Origin: Bimastos eiseni
Taxonomy: Eukaryota; Annelida; Clitellata; Crassiclitellata; Lumbricidae
Assembly (NCBI GenBank): GCA_959347315.1
Contig: OY365807.1
Span: 31,996,204 to 32,060,203 of the forward strand
Direction of reading: 5' to 3'
Length of the DNA stretch: 64,000 nucleotides
Shown here in pieces: positions 40,401 through 55,167 of this stretch. Every line of letters starts with the position of its first letter. Position 1 is the stretch's first letter. Made by a program: the position numbers and the translations under genes. Below the pieces are notes generated by a model, which worked only from the letters and a program-made list of their open reading frames with translations, did not search any database and was not told the origin of the DNA.

Positions 40401-43400
40401 GTTGTTACCAATCCATTTCCATCAATTGCAAACTGGCGCTCTGGATCTGTGTACCTATCAATCGCATACCTAAGCAACAAAACACAACACAATTATACTA
40501 ACCTTAGCGTTTAAGAGATTTAAGGTATTAAAAAAAAGAAAATCAGTCCAATAAGTTAATTCAGAGAGCCAGCCATGGCTACATATACTGTACTCAACTT
40601 CATGTTTTCAGCCTCCTTACATCAGGAACATTAAAATAGCATCACAAGTTGCTAGTCCCTCCCTGCCACCTGATAATTATCCAATAGTTTACATGAGTTG
40701 TAATTTGAAAGACGTTGATGTAAACGTCCTACATACCTTCCAAGATAAAGACAATTCATTTACAACTAATATTCTGAACCAATTAACAACACGTGAAAAA
40801 ATCAACTTCTGAAGTGAATCAAAAATCAAACACCTTAACCTAAGTCTAGCCTGCAACTGAACTACAGAGCAGAGAGGACACAATAATGAAAGTATTTACA
40901 CCCTTCTCGTGGATGATGTATTTACTGTATGTATAAGTTATCCTCATCAAACCCACATGAACTGTTTGTTAAGTCCAGTGTCTTTGTCGCTGGCACTAAA
41001 TCTGTGCACAGTTGTTCCAATCGTAACATTTTCTTGGCACGCGACCTTCTTTGTGCTTGGCAGGAAGACAGGCGGATTGTCATTATAGTCGGTGACCGTG
41101 ACCTCTATGTGGGCCGTGTCAACGTGAGACGGATCGGTGTCTTGGACGTAAACAGTAACGTTAAAGAACGGGTTGAGAAGCGAATCAAAGTCAACCGGCT
41201 ACAAATGAAACAAATCATCTTAAATTTTCATGATAATTGCTTCCAAGAGTCAGAGAAGGGCACGATTACATCAATTCCTAATCGGTCAAAATTAGCTTAT
41301 GAAATTTGCTAAACGGTTAGTGCTTAATCAATACAAAATCAATAGGCATGGGTCAAAATCCAGAGTCAGGCGGATCAGGTGGGTGGTGTTTGGTGAATTA
41401 GGTGAAGCACCAAGCAGTCAGTCCATAATTATTGTTTTGTCAACTTGAACTCACCTGAACATGACTCCAATACTTAAGCTGGTTTCCATCAGTTCTGCTT
41501 ATTTTACTGAATCGTTACAATTTCCTATTAATTTAGCTCTTCCTTAAGAAAACAATTCTATCTCAATACTATTTGCTTAAACAGATTAGTGATGATTTTT
41601 ATCACCCGTCGCCTGTGCAGCCATTGCGAGGAGCCTAGAGAATCTAAGGATTCAGCCTATTGTTTAACAAATAGAATTAGTCAAAAATATGCTAATCAAT
41701 TATAATTAGGATCAGATGACAATTAATCAATTAGAAGCAGCTGTTTGTCAAATTGATTTTCTGATTAAAAAGAATCTAATCGATTAGTTATCCATCTCTG
41801 TTATGCATAGGCACAAGCAACAACATGATATAAGATTCTAAACACAAATGTATGTATGTATGTATGTACGTGTACGTACGTATGTATGTTCGTTAACCAG
41901 TCAACATTACTGGCATTACATTAACTAGTAACTTTAAATACAACAATTAACCAAATAGGCTCTAATGCTAGCATTAAACCATACTGATTGGTTAAGAAAT
42001 TACAATAATTGTAAGCACAACAATTGGTTATTGTAATTTCTTAACCAATCAGTATTATTTAATGCTAGCATTAGAGCTTGTTTGGCTAATTGTTGCATTT
42101 AAAGTCACTAGTGAGGCCACTCTGCCCATTAATGAAATTAACCAACCATTGTAAACATCCTACTAACAGCTAAAAGGATAGCTCTTCACTAAGCAATCAC
42201 AATACCCAAAAACAAAATAAGCCCCTAATGGATATAATTATGCAAATCTACTTATTTTAAGTCTTCTTGATCCAAAAGAAATCAGTAGAACATACAAGAT
42301 ACAACGATAAAGATGAACAAAACATCATAATTCAACAAGCCCTATACCTTAAATACTTTGAGAACACCAGTATTTGTTGCTTCAATACTGCTGATATAGA
42401 AATACTCTCGATCCTGTTCTTTCAGCGTATATGTGAGCTTTGCATTGTGGCCAATATCAAGGTCCGTGGCCGACACAGAAGTTATCGAAGCACCTTTGGC
42501 GTAGCTTTCTGACATGGTAGTCTGGTAGATGGAGTTTGTAAAGCGCGGCGTGTGATCATTTATGTCATCAATCACAATTGTAACAGTGGCACTAGCTGCA
42601 GTCCATGAAAACAGATTTTCAAGACAAAGACATTTATTTCCAATCAAATTCCTTAAGACCGAATTGCTTCAATACAATTATAACAGTAATAATTACATAA
42701 TAAGTTAAATGCGTAAAATTTATCAATTCCAATCCGTTGAACAAGCCATTAAACAAGAGTTTAACCTTTGTAAGATGGGCACAGGGGCAGGTACAGGCTG
42801 TCCATGCCTTCTTGGTAAGAAAATAGTGCCAAAAACAGGAGCGGCTATGCAAGGGTGAACTAAAGAAGGCCACTTCAGCCAATCTGCAAACTCAAATGGG
42901 AAGGACCTTGGTAGGTATTGCCTCAGGATCTTCCAGTCGATGAGCATTGACCTAGCACACAACATACAAATATATATGTCAGGGAGCCAGATCCCATCTA
43001 TTTCAAACAAACATTGTGTTTGCCTCATCACTAATTTCTTAGACTGCAGCTGCAGACGCTTTGTCCTTTGACGCCATCACTAGCCATCTTAAATTTATTT
43101 GACCTTGCCAAAAATAGACAATAATTAAACGATGGTGTCTGAGACCCTAAAAACTGATAGCTGAACATGAGCTTCCTTGGTGATTGAAATGGAGACCTTC
43201 TAAACCCATAAGCTTTTTCTTATAAATCCTATAGCAACATTTTGCCTATCTACAATCTACATACTACTTATAGTCTATTCACTGCTGCCTGCAGATGTTG
43301 ATAGAATATTTTCAATTCATACACGACATCGGAGGTGATCCGCGGTCCTTGGCCTGTACAATGATGAAATATTCAGCCTGCAACTCGCGATCAAGGGCAT

Positions 43401-46400
43401 TGTTGAGCATTGTGGAGATGAGCCCCATGTGCGAGTCAATCGAGAAGAGCGGCTGGTTGCCCTTCATCGGAACCTGCTTCAGCGAGTACGTTACAGAACC
43501 ATTGTTGCCATTGTCAGCATCCGTTGCAATAACTGTCAGGACAGTCATACCTGACAATGCCAACCACACTCAACAGTTACAACAGAAATGGGCACACCAC
43601 ACAGTAGCTTGCCACATATGGGTTGGGTCATTCATATAGCAATATTCAATAATCTCACAAAGATGCAAAAATGTATTATGAATATTCAGACAAATATGAC
43701 CAACAATATTATTAGAAAAGTAAAAGATGAGATCACAGAACATAACTAACTAACATTGTTGACAATCACGGACTGAGCAAAAGACTAGGTAGGTCCTTTC
43801 TGAGCCATACGAAAATGATAAAATAGTGAGTAATTGTCCTTCACGACCAAGATACATTTTTTGGATAGAGATACATTTTGATACATGCATGCAAGCAAAC
43901 ATAATATGAACACATACACTATTAGTTTAATTGTCTGCAATGTCTATGATGTTGAATGCATGCAAAACAGTATTTTTAACACAGACTAAACGTCTTCTGA
44001 ACTACTTTAAACTCATGCTATGTTATGTTAAGTGAATAATTATGCAAATGAATTATGAATTATGCAAATATAATACATATATGCACGCACAGGAATACCT
44101 GCATGTATAGATACATATGTATGTATAAAAATACATATCTTTGACTGAAGGCATACAGTCGGTTCTTACCTGCCCTGGAGTGCTCTGGAATCTTTCCGAC
44201 CAGCCTATTCCTGTCAAAAACTGGTGCATTGTCATTGATATCCTTTGGCATCACTCTCACCTCAGCATAGCCAGTCAGAGAAGGCTGGAACATATCGGGC
44301 TCATCATGGGCAAGGACGTTGAAATTCCAGACGGGTCTTCCACGCGACTGGTCTCGATCAAGGCTGCGTGTTAGGTAGATCTCACCGGTATGATCGTTTA
44401 TGAAAAACGTACCATCATCAGCGAACTGACCGGTCAGACTGTAGCGAATGATGGAATTGCGGTCAATGTCTGGATCGGTCGCTCGTACCTTTTGGGAAAA
44501 GACAGACAATAGATATGCTTGACGCACTGACAGCACTCGACTGTCTTTCAGGTCTCAGCTAGCACAGGCAAACCACAACCAAATATCAGATAACTAACAT
44601 TCTGCACACAGCACTGTTTTGATATCAAAATTTAAAATTATTTCTTGAAAATAAATTCAGCACTTTAAGAAAGAAAATTATAATTTTTAAACACAAAAAA
44701 TAACTTCAACACGTTACATTTCGTTCATCTGTTGACATCTCTGTTAACGACGTTCTTATTCACAGCTAAAACTTACTCAGCAAATCCATTGCAAAATTGT
44801 ATCTTTACCTACAATGCCCTTCAAACCTCTCAACCCTCTTACATTCAGAAACTACTCATCATCCAACTGTCCCGGTCAACACGCTAATCATCATAACATT
44901 CTCTATCTCCAGTCATTTGCTCTCTGAAATTCTGTGCAACCGCTCCTAAGTTCTTTGGAATGGAGTCCCAAAAGATCTCCACCAAATATTAACTCATCCT
45001 CCTATACTCTCAACTGTTAATTTAACCTCTTCTACGCTTGCACTATCCTCTGCTACTTTCCACTCACAACTGAATCTCAAAGAAGGCAAAGGCATCAACC
45101 AATTACAATCGACCCAGCCCCACAACTTGTTTATCACTTTTACAACAAGCATGTACTACAAGTGATTTGGAAACCAATGCAGCTCATCAGTAGCGCTAAT
45201 AATCATGTATACTATCAGTTAGATATGAAGAGTTGTTCATAACTATTTGCAGCCTCTCTGAGGTCTGCTTATTAACAACCAAGTAACGATGCCAACTTTG
45301 GCTAATATCTAGATACATTCTTGCCATCCACATAGCCACTGGGCAGATTTGAACAAATTATAATTTGTGGTTAGCTGTTGAAATCATCGTAACTCTTAAT
45401 AAAATCGAATTCACTGTGCTCATTCAGCTCACAATGGACTTTGGAGGTCTATGCATAAAGAAAATGACAATAAAAATGCCAAAGGAACATGTACGTTCTA
45501 TTCGTGGTCCAGCGGATGTCCTTCTACCACACATGGCATTGATAGCACTGTGATAGTGACCCAAAAATTCATTTGAGTTAGAGATTCAGCATGAGTTATT
45601 ATAAATACTTCAACAGTTTAACTCACTGACAGCAGATACTTTGGGTTGTTTTTTGATATGCCTTGTTCCTCTTCTTGAATATCAGTTACATTGTAGATTG
45701 CATTGTCAAATCTTGGCGGATTGTCGTTTACATCTAAGACTTGTACAAGGACGGTTGTTGTGTTTGTAAACTTGTCATCAAAGACCCGATACGTCAGTTT
45801 GTAATCCTGATTAACCAAGAAAAATAATAATATAACAATAATGATGAAGTTATGGGGTTACAATAGTCTCATCAACTGAGAGGTCAGAAGTTCAAGCATA
45901 GTCTCAAAATTTCTAAAGTTAGAAAAGTTAGCCCAGTAAAGCGGAGATGACGGAACCAGCTAACTCACAGGTACTTAGTCAAAACAGACGCGATAGGCAG
46001 AGGGTCAAGATCGAAAGGGTCAGGCAAGCAGGCAGATAAGGTGAGTAGTGTTTAGAGTTGAAACAGTGAGGGAGGTGAGAAGCAGAGGATGAATGGTGAT
46101 AGGATTTGTGAAAAAGCAGTGTTTCAGTTTTGAATAAATGGCTTGGATCAAGACCTGTATACCCCAAAGGAGGAATAAAGTATTTTGTAGGGGAGTGACA
46201 TGACTATATGTTCAGCCCTTGGAGTGATTTGAGGACACATGTGATGTTGCAAAGTTTGGGTTTTGCTGAAGCATTCAGAATAGCTTGGAAACGGTTTGTT
46301 TAGGAGATATCAATGCTGCAGAAGAGAGCATTGCAGTAGTTCAAAGTAGCATGAACAACAGATGCAGTGGTTATAGATGCGTTTTGAAGTTGATCATAGG

Positions 46401-49400
46401 TGAATTCTGCAAGGTCGTGGATATGCATGCATGCCGCAGAAGTGGGAAAGATGGGTAATGTGATCGGAAAAGCTACGGCTTTGGTCAAAAATCACACCTA
46501 GGTTGTAGAGAGGAAGAATTTGCAGTGAATGCGTTGGTGAATGCAGAGTCAAGGTTGAGGGAAATAGAGGGATCAGTATATAGAAATATAATGCTACTAT
46601 AATGTAATGTAAAATATAAAAGTACAGCAATATGCTCAGATAACAAGTATGGGATCTTTAACATTTGCATCTGAGCACTTTGGTGTAAAAAATGCATGAG
46701 CAATGTGATGCTCTATGGTTTAATATTATTGGCTGTAGCCCTGTATTACACCTCACACAACTGAAAACTCTAGCTGTGGAGTACACCTAGGAAGTACGTC
46801 ATGCTTACCCTGTGTCCATTTTCATAGTCCAGATGACCACGAACTTTGATTTCTCCAAGGTCAGGCACCACCTCAAACGCATTACCATAATTACCACCAG
46901 TGATGGAATAAGTTAAACGATTCTCTAAAAGTTTAACCAACACACTCAACATAGACCAAAAAATTAACATATAGTAAAACACTTGCAAAACATTCATTAC
47001 TTATAATTTCAATGCATATTATTCAAATTTAAGGTATTTCTTACAAAAGTGAGAGTAAAACAATAAAACTATGAATAAGAAACATTACTCTACATTAACG
47101 TCATAAAAGTACAATAAACTATGAATACAGATGTTTCTTGCATTCAATTTTAAAAAATCCACTATGATTTTTATGTCTGACATGGCATTTAACATTTACT
47201 AAATTTAAATAAATAGAGAGTGTTTTAAATAAAATTAAAAAAAGATCTATCAAATGAAACTTTGCAACCAAAGTTGGAAACAAGGACATTACAAACACAC
47301 AGCATATGCTGTCTTTTTCTTTAAAATATACCGCTATGTTTTTCTCTTTTTCCATTTAAAAAAATAAAACATATCTATTTGCTGGGAGTTAGCACTTCGA
47401 CCGCTGAACTTGTATCTAAATACATACAATAAGTCGATGCACATACCAGTCCCTATTGGCCTAGTGTATTAATATAGGCTACTTGTAGTAAATAAGCATG
47501 TAAATAAGCATTCTTCAGAGTACTTATATGAAAGTAACTATCAACTACATCAAGTTCAAAAAGTAGGTATTTCAGAGACCTTCGTCTTTATCTTCGGCGA
47601 TGACTGTTATGATGACGGTTCCTGGATCTGTATTTTCAGGCACTCGTGCCATATACAAACGATCCTTGAAGAAAGGAGTGTTATCGTTCATATCCGTCAC
47701 TCTCACCTGGACTTCTGCCTCACCTGTAATTAATTCGAGATAACACATATACTAATCTCAAATCTCATCCCAACCTTCAGCATCTGTGGATCTTTTACGA
47801 CTTCCACAACACAGCAACACAACAAAACTTGTGACCAACAGGCTTAGTTATGCCCCAAAACTGCACTCTTAGCAGCAATTAGATTTTCTACTTCAAACAG
47901 AAACACTGTGATTCACTGGTGGAACATCCTTCATTTGGAAAGAATGCGTACTTTTATTAGATTTTAAGCTGTTTGCTGAAAAATGTCTTTTCTATTCGTG
48001 GGTATACTGCAACCGAGTCTAATTCTGTGGTGCTTGTCAAGTCAACTGTGTGGAATTTCCTTCTTTTGGACGATTTTAATAACATCACCACACACATGGC
48101 AGCCTCCATGTTATTCTGAGCAGCTAAAAACGACCATTCCAGAATCCATGTGCTTCTTCTGTAAGCCTTCAGAACTTAACCACGAAAGTTCCAGCAACAC
48201 AACATCTGTTGCTAGACCATTGCAGAAGCAGTCTTATCAGATACTATATTTCAAATATGTGAACTTTGCAGTCAGATAAAATTGAGCTTGCTATTCTTCA
48301 AACAGCTGAAGCAAGCACATGGAGCACTCATTGAACCTGCTAATAGCAGTTTAGGGCTTTTCCTAATACGACGGCAGTAACATTTTGCATCAACTACTGG
48401 ATGGGAGACTGCAGTGTTACAACCTGTCTAATAGTAATCAACTATCTAAACTTGAAACTAAATTCACGCTTCATAGCATTACTTTATGAACATCAGCTCC
48501 ATTTGCATACCTGTTATTCTCAGCATTTGATCAGTAGCTCTGACTTGATATCTCAGTCCCCATAGCCAGGACTGCTATTATCCAACACTCTTGACCTTTG
48601 CATTGTAGAATGACCTACCAACGCAATGCATAGGAAGATTCCGAGTTCCACCCTCATCCCATTGCCGCCTGAAGACTTTCATATTTTCTTGGGGTTGTCC
48701 CATCCAAAGTCCAAATGTTTTCATCATTTGGGGTCCCCTAAAATTTTGGGGCCCTAGACGCGCGCCTATAGGTAAACGCACCACTGGGTTAACCGGGCTT
48801 ACAATGCAACTGTGACCAATGACCATATATGACATTTTGTACCAGTTTTGTGCAAAAGTGAAGTTCTATTGTGAGGAGGAGTTGCCTTTGTTGTGTTATA
48901 CATCATTGTTGAATATGGTAAGAAAATCATGACCAAGAATACATCCTACTGGTTCTGTGAGTCTGAGATTCTGCTGATGTAGTTTTCTGCTGCTTAAGCT
49001 TCATTATCCTAGACTTAGTCTTTCATTATTGTTGAGCCATAACTAAATTCCAACTAAGCTTCCAAGCAATAGCATCAAGAGTTTCTACAAAGATGTGATA
49101 CATAAAATGTGCAGGACCCCTGGGTCACAGGAAAGGCAGTCTGAATATTAAACATATTAACGACATCATCAATAAGTTCATGCTTGCACTTACCCTGGTT
49201 GGGAGTTCCAGCAGGATAGTGATTTGGTCGATCTGATGGGGCACCATCCTCTGCAACCACAGTGATGTAGTATTCATTCTTCTGCTCTCTGTCAAAGGAT
49301 GCCATTGTACGAACAACGCCCGACTGGCGGTCGATTGTGAACTTGTCAAAGTCAACCCCAACTTCTTTTATGCGATAATAGATCTAAGAAAGAAATTCCC

Positions 49401-52400
49401 AACTATGTTAAGATAAGAAGATAGCTTGTTCATAAAAATTTGTTGTTTTAGCAGAACATATCAGTATTTATGCACTATAGTCTAGTGATTTGTATGCTAG
49501 AGTATCAATCCAGCAGCTTGGGAGGGAGGGTTCAAATCTCCTACTGGGCAAAAACATTCTGAGATTTCTGTTCACTTGCATTTCTGAACTTGGCTACAAA
49601 ATACCGTGTATACTCGACTATAAGTCGAGAAATTTTAGACTATTTCAGGACGGCGAAATAGGTCTTTCAACTTATACTCGAGAGGCAAAATAATGGGAGG
49701 TTTTCGGACCGAATATTCAACATTCAACAGCAGATATCAAACTATATATATTGATTTATGACGGCCGCATGCATTAATATTGATCTGAACATGGTAAAAT
49801 ATATATTTTGCGGAGAAATTCAACGAACTTCGCCACTGAAAAACAGCAATAATAGATCTAAGAAAGAAATTCCCAACTATGTTAAGATAAGAAGATAGCT
49901 TGTTCATAAAAATTTGTTACCCCTCGATTTATCACGGCTGCATGCATCAATATTGATCTACCCAGAGTAAAATATATATTTCGCGGAGAAATCAGCCAAA
50001 CTTCTCCTCCGAAAGACAGCAGATATCAGGCTATACCTCTCGAGTTGACGGCCGCATGCATTAATATTGACCTGCTCATAGTAACAAATATATTTCGCGG
50101 ATAAATCCGCCAAACTTCTCCGCCGAAAGATAGCAGATGTCAAGCTATACCTCTCGATTTTTATCACTAGTTTTTGATTTTATAGGTTCGACTTATATTC
50201 GAGCCGTCAATTTTGGACGTTATTTTTCGTCCAAAAATTGCACTTCGACTTACACTTGAATCGACTTATAGTCGAGTATATACGGTAATTGATTTAAGTA
50301 CACTAACAGTAGAACTGCACAACTCCACGAAGGAGGAGAACAACGCTAGTGAGTTTCGTTATCACAGTGTCACTTAACTGAAACTACCACACTGACTGTG
50401 AAACTACTACACTGACTGTACATGAAGATCAGGCAGACAAGAAAACAGACTGGCCATCATACTCAAAGGTCAATAGAGTGAATTCACCAACATTTTAAAC
50501 CCATAACTACATTTGACAAAGAATTAACGATGATGTATTTGTGTTGCTACGTCAACAAAAAGCTCATTAGAAAGACTTAAATTACAATACAGTGACGCCC
50601 TAGACGAGGCTCGAACCCGCGTGCTCAGCACACACTGAACGTTACGGGCTGACTGCTCTACGCGATCGGCCACTACTGAGCCGATGTTAAATATCCAATC
50701 AAGTCACTGCACTGTCTCATTGATTTGGCATTTGGTTTATTGCAATAGACGGACTCTGTAAGCAGAACTTTGTTCCTTTTGGTTTACCCATTGTCAGTGG
50801 ATTGTACACATGTCATTGTAAGCATCATTGTCCTGCTGCTGAGGTGAACAATAAAGTTGATCTGTTTTTTTTTTAATTAGCAGCTCATACAGTTTAGTTC
50901 AAGTGACTGCACTGTTTCAGCTTATTCTAGGATTTGATCGCAGGATGGTAAAAGGCATTGCATTAGAAAGCAACTACAACATGTGATCAAATCAAGCAGT
51001 AGACACCGACTAAAATCTATGCCGCAAAAGTCCATATGTAAAAGGTCAGTTGAAGGAACGATGCAAACTGACAAAAAGACGATAATAATAACAGTAGCAG
51101 AAAACTGTAAAAAAATTGCAGACAAGACAATCTTGATTTATATTACGTGCAAAAGACATGTTGTATTTCCAAATGACATGTTCTATTTCCAGTCAGCTCT
51201 GATATTGAGCACTAGATATTTTCTTGACATTTGATTACCTTTTTGAACTCCTGGAACTCATCCTTGTCTGTGGCTGTCACCGTGATGACCTCTGCCCCTG
51301 GCTCTAAGTTCTCAGCAACACTGCCTGGGTAGCGACCATTTTCATCAAGCCCAATGAATTGTGGGATTTCATCATTTTCATCGATCAAATCAATGATGAG
51401 TCTCGTGTCATTGTGCAGTGAATTCGTTGCTCGATTCTGACGATGAAAACACAGAACTCAGTGAAAAAGTAAATTGCCCAACTAACAGAAGCAAAGAATC
51501 AAATTTACCTAACATCCTATTCAATTACTTCGTTACACATAAGCGTAACGAAACGTCAGCACATCATGAAAAACAGACAGACAATTATCTATACCTGTTC
51601 AGAAACATAGACCAGGAGAAACACAACTAAAGTGTGTGTAGAAGCGAGAGACGCGATACATGCATGACGCCTGACCGTTGCTGATAAGCATTGTCATATT
51701 CTGCTCATATGGATAACTAATGACAACTACACACATAACCATAAACAATGCAGGATGGAAGAGCTAATTAACGAGGGATTACAAAAGACATACGGTGACA
51801 GATAATGAACATGATGTTACACAGGTTAAGACAGGTAATAACAAAGAGGCAGAGAAAGAGAAAAAGTGAAATGGTGAATCAGATGCAGAAAGGTAGACAC
51901 AAATCAGACAAAGAATGCAACGCAGAAAAACTGATTCAGCGCCAGTTACCTCAACACGAAACTAATCTAGAATTCATGTTGGCCAAATGATAGACAGGCA
52001 GGCAGGCAGACAGACAGGCAGGCAGATGCATACACTCACTGGCACACATTGACTGAATAAACCGAGACCAAGTTTATACAAAACAAACAAAGGCTACGGA
52101 AGATGGCGATCAATACAATATAAGGTGACATAAGGAAAAGACATGAACAAGAGAAGACAAGCAGTGAAACAAGGAAAGACAGGTGAACTAAAGCACTAAG
52201 CAGACAAGCAAACATATTGACAAAAAAGAAATTAAGCTGGTGCCACAGCAGACAGAATAACGAGATGAGAATGATTCAAATCCACAGGCAGATATGGACT
52301 TACAGACATACAAGCACACAAACAGAGGGAGAGAGAGATATGTAGACGATAAAGACATCAACATAGAGATGGCAAGTCAAAAACATAGAACATTTGGAAC

Positions 52401-54572
52401 ATCCTTCCATCTTAAAATACTCTGCTACACCTTCTCCTGGTCACATAATTTCTTTAGACTACCTTAAACCACAATTATTTTGATTAGCGAGACAGTTCTG
52501 TGTTCAGCAGTTCGGAAAGGTATTTAATTGGAGCCGTATCACATATCCTTAAGTGCAGAACTGTGAGTCAAAATCACCATTATCGTGCATATTCATGAAC
52601 CGCGGGTTAAGAGGTCATCATGAAATCCTTTAGTGTGCGAATTACGTAAGTCTTATTCTCGTAAGAAGGATGATTGGCATGGCATACATGTTTGTGTCCT
52701 GATTCTACTTTCTTAATTACGACTTTGTTCAATTTCTTTGAAAGGCCACACTGCTGTCTGATCATGGGAAAAAAGCTTCAAAAAGTGCAGATGATGTAAT
52801 ATCAAAAAATTCTGTGTCTGGTCACATTAATACCTACTGTTTCCAGACATTATTTCAAAGCATGACAGTGCCCGGATTCAACTGTACAGCATTTGAGAGG
52901 CAGAGGTCAAAACCCATCACTTGACTTTTTATTAAATCATATTCTACAATGCATCTGCTTCAAATCCTTTTTACAGAATCGAATTAGCTTTTATCTAACT
53001 TAAGTTATACTCGTTCGAGTCTTTCATCAGTACAATCTTAACAACTGAGCTAATCGAATTCAAAGTTTCAGAATATTCATGTCACCATATATCCTAGCAA
53101 CCATTATATTCTGTATGAGATAAAGCATGCAGCATCAAAATCTCTTTGCTACTTTGCAAATAATGGCAGGTCGACGTATGAAATCTTGGTCGTTCACCAT
53201 TGAAAACATGCATATTTTAGCAATGCAAATCTAGACATCATGTGCATTAAAAGTCATTTTTCTCCAACTAAATATTTGAATTCAACATTTTTAATTTCAG
53301 ACATTGAAAGGAGACATAGTTCATCTCACATACTGCTGCTTAAGTTTCATTTTTTGAAAAGTGGATACAAGTCCAGCTATAAAAAAAGTTCATTAGCTCT
53401 CGCATCACACTGACTCGTGCAGGGTTCAAAGCCAGCTGCCACAAGCAACTGTCAACCAGGATTTAGGCAGAATTGCACAGCTGACACTTACTGTATCCCT
53501 GTACCACATTTATCCTGTCTGGCATGTTAAATAAGTATTGTTCGGAACCATGAAGTAATTTTTCAACAAGTAGATTGCCATTTAAACGGGCCAATGTGTA
53601 AATGGGTATTCACTGTATATATAATTCATGTCCACACCAGGTATATATATATATACATAGACATGAATAAATATATATATAACAAAGGCAAAGGGTCTGA
53701 CAGACAGAAACTAGCAGACAAATGGAAAGAGGAGTAGGAAGACAGATTAACAAACAGATAGTTCTAAGAAACTTTCATATCTAGACATAATAACAAAAAG
53801 GACACTGTCAAATGCGAAGATAAAGGAACAAGATCAGAGAACACAACTTACATAAAGATTACGGCAGAGCAATAAATAAACTAAAGCCAGAAGACGAAGA
53901 GCAGCAGAAGACAAGTGAACACAGATCTGTCTGACAATTCAAATGAATACGAAATCACGGCGATCAGACAGACGATGACGCGATTGCAATATAGATGAAG
54001 ATGTATGACGTACGGCTGCCTTGATCGTGAGCATGTACTGTGGAAGATTCTCATAGTCCAATGGCTTGTAAGTCAATAATATCATCTCGTTTGTCTGCTC
54101 ATCGATCCGGTAGTAGAAGCTGCGTGGCTGTCCGTTCTGCTCAGGTGTCTCACCCGGTTGGATGATGTAGTTGACGAGGGAATCCGGAATTGAAGACGTG
54201 GCCTTTAGGCGCCTCACGATCGTGTTCACCGGAGCGTTTTCGCTCACACGTGTCGGAGTCAAAGAATAGTCTTCGACCCACTGTGGGTATGCGTTGATCG
54301 TCTGCGTTATTTCGATGTCCATTGTTACTTGCGTACTCTTCACTGGCTCACCTTTGTCACGTGCCTCGACCTCCAGCTCAACTTTCTCTCTCTGGAAAAT
54401 AAAAGCATGTCATTTCAACGGCCATCCAGAAAGCATCACTTCCATCGTCTCACAATGTCAGTTTCATACTAAGAGCATATGTAAAAAAATGACATCACAT
54501 ACATCAAAAACAAAAACAGCAATGCCTAACTTCAACATCAAAAGTCACACTTAAAACCACAACCATATTATG

Positions 54573-54618
<46 letters not shown>

Positions 54619-55109
54619 CGTCCCGTGATGCAACAGTTAATCAAGTAACACTAAATTGATTCGTTTTCCGTCTAGGAGTAGATACGGTTCATTTAATCAT
54701 TTAGAGAATAGAGTAGGATTATACCGTACAACACGTGTAGCTCGAAAAGGAACGATACAGGCAACCAACAAGCGGCACAATGGCGCCCCACGCGACAGAC
54801 AACCGACCAGGCAGAACAAAGTTCAACAATAGATGCAATGTCGCCGAAAAACAGACTTCACGTGAGCCCACTTCGCCAATGCAGAATAACACTAACTTAT
54901 CTATAGAAATACAAACGCGAGACAGAGCCTAGCTTACTAACGAACATCTGCCCGCTGTAAACCCTAACACCCAACTGACTACATACACCGACCACCGCCT
55001 ACCGCCAATCCCATCGAGAAATGAAGGGATGGTTAGCACCCCGTTGTACATCGAGTTCACATTGCCCCTATCCTACAGCCTACGACCTTAATAGTACCCC
55101 CAGATCGTC

Positions 55110-55167
<58 letters not shown>

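Noticed and set aside
39932..40501. Hydrophobic 189-codon plus-strand frame
   Set aside because: Translation of the CTC/CAT tract and the antisense of cadherin exon 14.
41580..41810. Possible further hAT-like element ending ATCCATCTCTG
   Set aside because: Only one end is convincing. No matching left terminus or target duplication was found.
42592..42599. Alternative CAG acceptor for exon 12
   Set aside because: It would leave two bases instead of one and break the phase with the donor of exon 11.
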